Position numbers and translations under genes: made by a program
The notes under the pieces: generated by a model
What the model was told of the DNA's origin: nothing
The model's database searches: none
What the model saw: only the letters and a program-made list of their open reading frames with translations
From: Actinomycetota bacterium
GTDB taxonomy: Bacteria; Actinomycetota; Actinomycetes; S36-B12
NCBI GenBank assembly: GCA_947472655.1
Contig: CANJCG010000031.1
Location: 1-14,790 of the forward strand
DNA: 14,790 bases
Reading direction: 5' to 3'
In this document: piece after piece, positions 13,567 to 14,790 of the stretch
Position numbering within the stretch: the stretch's first letter is position 1
Layout of the letters: each line of letters starts with the position of its first letter

Positions 13567-13573
13567 AGATATA

Positions 13574-13579
13574 ACGGTA
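13574..13579 (-). promoter_or_regulatory. Leaderless -10 element of the HAD phosphatase gene
   Basis: TACCGT (minus strand, 13579-13574) fits TANNNT and is seven bases before ATG 13566. The first DnaA-box-like repeat begins seven bases further upstream, within the -35/-10 spacer, so a protein bound there would interfere with this promoter. Confidence 0.5.
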
Positions 13580-13585
13580 ACGCAG

Positions 13586-13624
13586 ATATCCACAGGTTCC
13601 CAACACTGCTCATTCATCCACAGG
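13586..13624 (+). promoter_or_regulatory. Pair of DnaA-box-like direct repeats between the HAD gene and ssd
   Basis: ATATCCACA (13586-13594) and TCATCCACA (13614-13622) each match the DnaA box TTATCCACA at 8 of 9 positions. They form part of an exact 9-base direct repeat, ATCCACAGG, spaced 28 bases apart, which is close to 2.7 helical turns. They lie in the 109-base divergent promoter region of the HAD phosphatase gene and the septum-site gene. Actinobacterial boxes usually read TTGTCCACA, so affinity may be moderate. Confidence 0.4.
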
Positions 13625-13675
13625 CTGCGTCGCTCTGGTGGTGTCTGTGCCTGCGCTTGCCGCACTGTCAAAGGC

Positions 13676-14725
13676 ATGACTTCGACGGTGCTGGCTTCAA
13701 CAGACCCAATCATGATTGACCATGTGCGCACATTGGCGCTTGCCGGTGGAAAGGTCGTCGAAGTCATCGAAAGGGCGGATCAAATAGCGCAGCGATGGCC
13801 TACTGACCAGTTCATCGTGATGGGCGCCGACATCGTGGACCAAGCAGTTGGCTTACCTAAACGACGCAACCTCGCGATCGTGCACTGGCAATATGCCGCT
13901 CTAGAAGTGGTTCCCACACAACTCTGGCAAACGGCATTACAACTTGGTGCCGAACATGTCGTTGCCCTACCTGAAGGTGATGCCTGGCTAGCTGAACGAC
14001 TGACGGAAGCAGTCGTCGACGATGGCGTGCTAGCTCGTGTCTTGGTCGTTAGTGGCGCTTGTGGCGGATCTGGTGCATCGACCTTGGCTGTCGGTTTAGC
14101 AATTGCTGCAGAACGGGCAGGCAAGAAAGTTCTCTTGATCGACGGCGATATTCATGGCGGCGGACTTGACCTACTTCTTGGCGCAGAAGCATCAGTTGGA
14201 GCTCGTTGGCCTGAATTGGTTCACACAAGTGGTCGCGTGAGCACGGAAACACTTTTACCTGCGCTACCGAGTCCGCATCGTGTTGCATTGATTTCAGGAG
14301 CACGCAGGGTATCTGAGAGCCCAACGTTGCCCGCTTGGGAGTCGATCATAAATTTTGGACGTCACGCTTGTGATGTGGTGGTGATCGACATGCCAAGAGA
14401 ACAGATGTTGAACAAAGATATGTGGGCTCCGCGGGAACTTGAGTGCGAACTTTGGTTAGTAGTTCCAACACGCATACGAGCTGTTGCCGCTGCAGCCGTT
14501 GCGCTTGAGCACTATCGCACCCATGGCGTGCACGCAGAAGTAATCGTGCGTCAAACGAATCGAAGCATGAGCGCTGGTGATATTTCCAGAGCTCTGGGTG
14601 CACCAGTGCGAGCAGTATTACCCGAAGACGCAAGTGTGAGCCTGGCTGCCGAACTTGGCGAGCTTGCCAGCGGCGGTTATGCAAAGGCGTGCAACTTGCT
14701 CATTCAAGAGTGGTTAAAGCTGTGA
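13676..14725 (+). CDS. ssd: Septum-site determining protein Ssd (MinD/CpaE-like)
   Basis: A 349-residue protein with an N-terminal receiver-like region (about 1-115, poorly conserved). A ParA/MinD-type P-loop domain follows, with LVVSGACGGSGASTLAVGLA and then VLLIDGDIHGGGLDLLLG. The Walker A motif reads CGGSGAST, lacking the canonical lysine (GKT/GKS); the M. tuberculosis Ssd (Rv3660c) has a comparable GGAGAS loop. There, Ssd overproduction inhibits septum formation and makes cells filament. Position between the HAD gene and a TadA/CpaF ATPase gene is conserved, and CpaE-like proteins localise Flp-pilus machinery, so either division or pilus placement is possible. The start is uncertain. ATG 13676 has near-leaderless CACTGT seven bases upstream; GTG 13688 and ATG 13712 are alternatives. 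The open frame to 13520 overlaps the HAD gene and is rejected. Confidence 0.85.
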   Translation: MTSTVLASTDPIMIDHVRTLALAGGKVVEVIERADQIAQRWPTDQFIVMGADIVDQAVGLPKRRNLAIVHWQYAALEVVPTQLWQTALQLGAEHVVALPEGDAWLAERLTEAVVDDGVLARVLVVSGACGGSGASTLAVGLAIAAERAGKKVLLIDGDIHGGGLDLLLGAEASVGARWPELVHTSGRVSTETLLPALPSPHRVALISGARRVSESPTLPAWESIINFGRHACDVVVIDMPREQMLNKDMWAPRELECELWLVVPTRIRAVAAAAVALEHYRTHGVHAEVIVRQTNRSMSAGDISRALGAPVRAVLPEDASVSLAAELGELASGGYAKACNLLIQEWLKL

Positions 14726-14790
14726 AACTCGCTGACCGTGTGCGAAGCCGGTTGGTGGTGATGCAAGGTGAAGCGACACATGACGGGGTA
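14722..14790 (+). CDS. Start of a TadA/CpaF-type secretion ATPase gene (3' end outside window)
   Basis: A GTG at 14722 overlaps the ssd stop (GTGA, 14722-14725) and opens a frame that continues to the window edge, 23 codons beginning VKLADRVRSRLVV. The fragment is too short for domain recognition. The call rests on synteny: in actinobacteria ssd is followed by the TadA/CpaF-type ATPase of the Flp/Tad pilus cluster (Rv3659c in M. tuberculosis). The four-base overlap indicates translational coupling with ssd. Confidence 0.5.
   Translation, partial: MKLADRVRSRLVVMQGEATHDGV

Noticed and set aside
13520..13675. Longer ssd frame beginning at 13520
   Set aside because: It overlaps the start of the HAD gene and its promoter, and its residues (cysteine- and histidine-rich, low-complexity) look non-coding.
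1..14790. CRISPR array, insertion sequence, toxin-antitoxin or biosynthetic island
   Set aside because: No regular repeat-spacer pattern, transposase, or terminal inverted repeats were seen; the region from 882 on is conserved core synteny.

Overview
The window looks like a chromosomal segment of an actinobacterium with roughly half G+C by eye, well below Mycobacterium or Streptomyces. A small-genomed aquatic actinobacterium fits, but the lineage cannot be fixed from this sequence alone. The main evidence is gene order. From about position 882 to the right end it follows the conserved actinobacterial block known in M. tuberculosis as whiB4 (Rv3681c) - two ArsA/Get3-like ATPases (Rv3680/Rv3679) - small DUF4177-like protein - RidA-like protein - metallo-hydrolase - crp (Rv3676) - nth - marP (Rv3671c) - holin-like membrane protein (Rv3669) - acs - Fic-like protein - HAD phosphatase (Rv3661) - ssd (Rv3660c) - TadA/CpaF ATPase. 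These comparisons are from memory, not from a search.

Layout. Positions 1-609 hold the 3' end of a CocE/NonD-type hydrolase. Directly behind it (about 605-730) is what reads as the amputated C-terminus of a GatB/YqeY gene, which marks a synteny breakpoint. Positions 731-881 are a regulatory region with two dyads and the ribosome binding site of a WhiB-family redox regulator (882-1184). Tail-to-tail with it lies a two-gene ATPase operon on the minus strand (3321-1181). A short divergent promoter region separates that operon from a plus-strand operon of small DUF4177-like protein, RidA, NUDIX hydrolase and metallo-beta-lactamase-fold hydrolase (3382-5681). crp (minus) overlaps the end of that operon. 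nth and marP (plus) run divergently from crp to 8272. A long minus-strand run follows: HAD phosphatase, Fic-like protein, acsA, nhaA and holin-like protein (13566 down to 8277). ssd and the start of a TadA/CpaF-type ATPase run rightward to the end.

How the genes fit together. Redox and cAMP-type global regulators (WhiB, Crp) sit among stress, repair and envelope functions: tail-anchor/metalloid-type ATPases, RidA, endonuclease III, an acid-resistance-type periplasmic protease and a Na+/H+ antiporter. Acetate activation is translationally coupled to the antiporter. The right end holds division-site and Flp-pilus-type genes.

Expression signals. Six first-in-transcript genes have a TANNNT hexamer exactly 6 or 7 bases before the start codon, the signature of leaderless transcription. 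The three convergent junctions have overlapping or nearly touching stops and no visible intrinsic terminators. No tRNA, rRNA, CRISPR array or transposase was seen. The least-explained items are the YqeY remnant, the dyads before whiB and in the divergent promoter, a doubly degenerate Fic-like protein, and paired DnaA-box-like repeats between the HAD gene and ssd.
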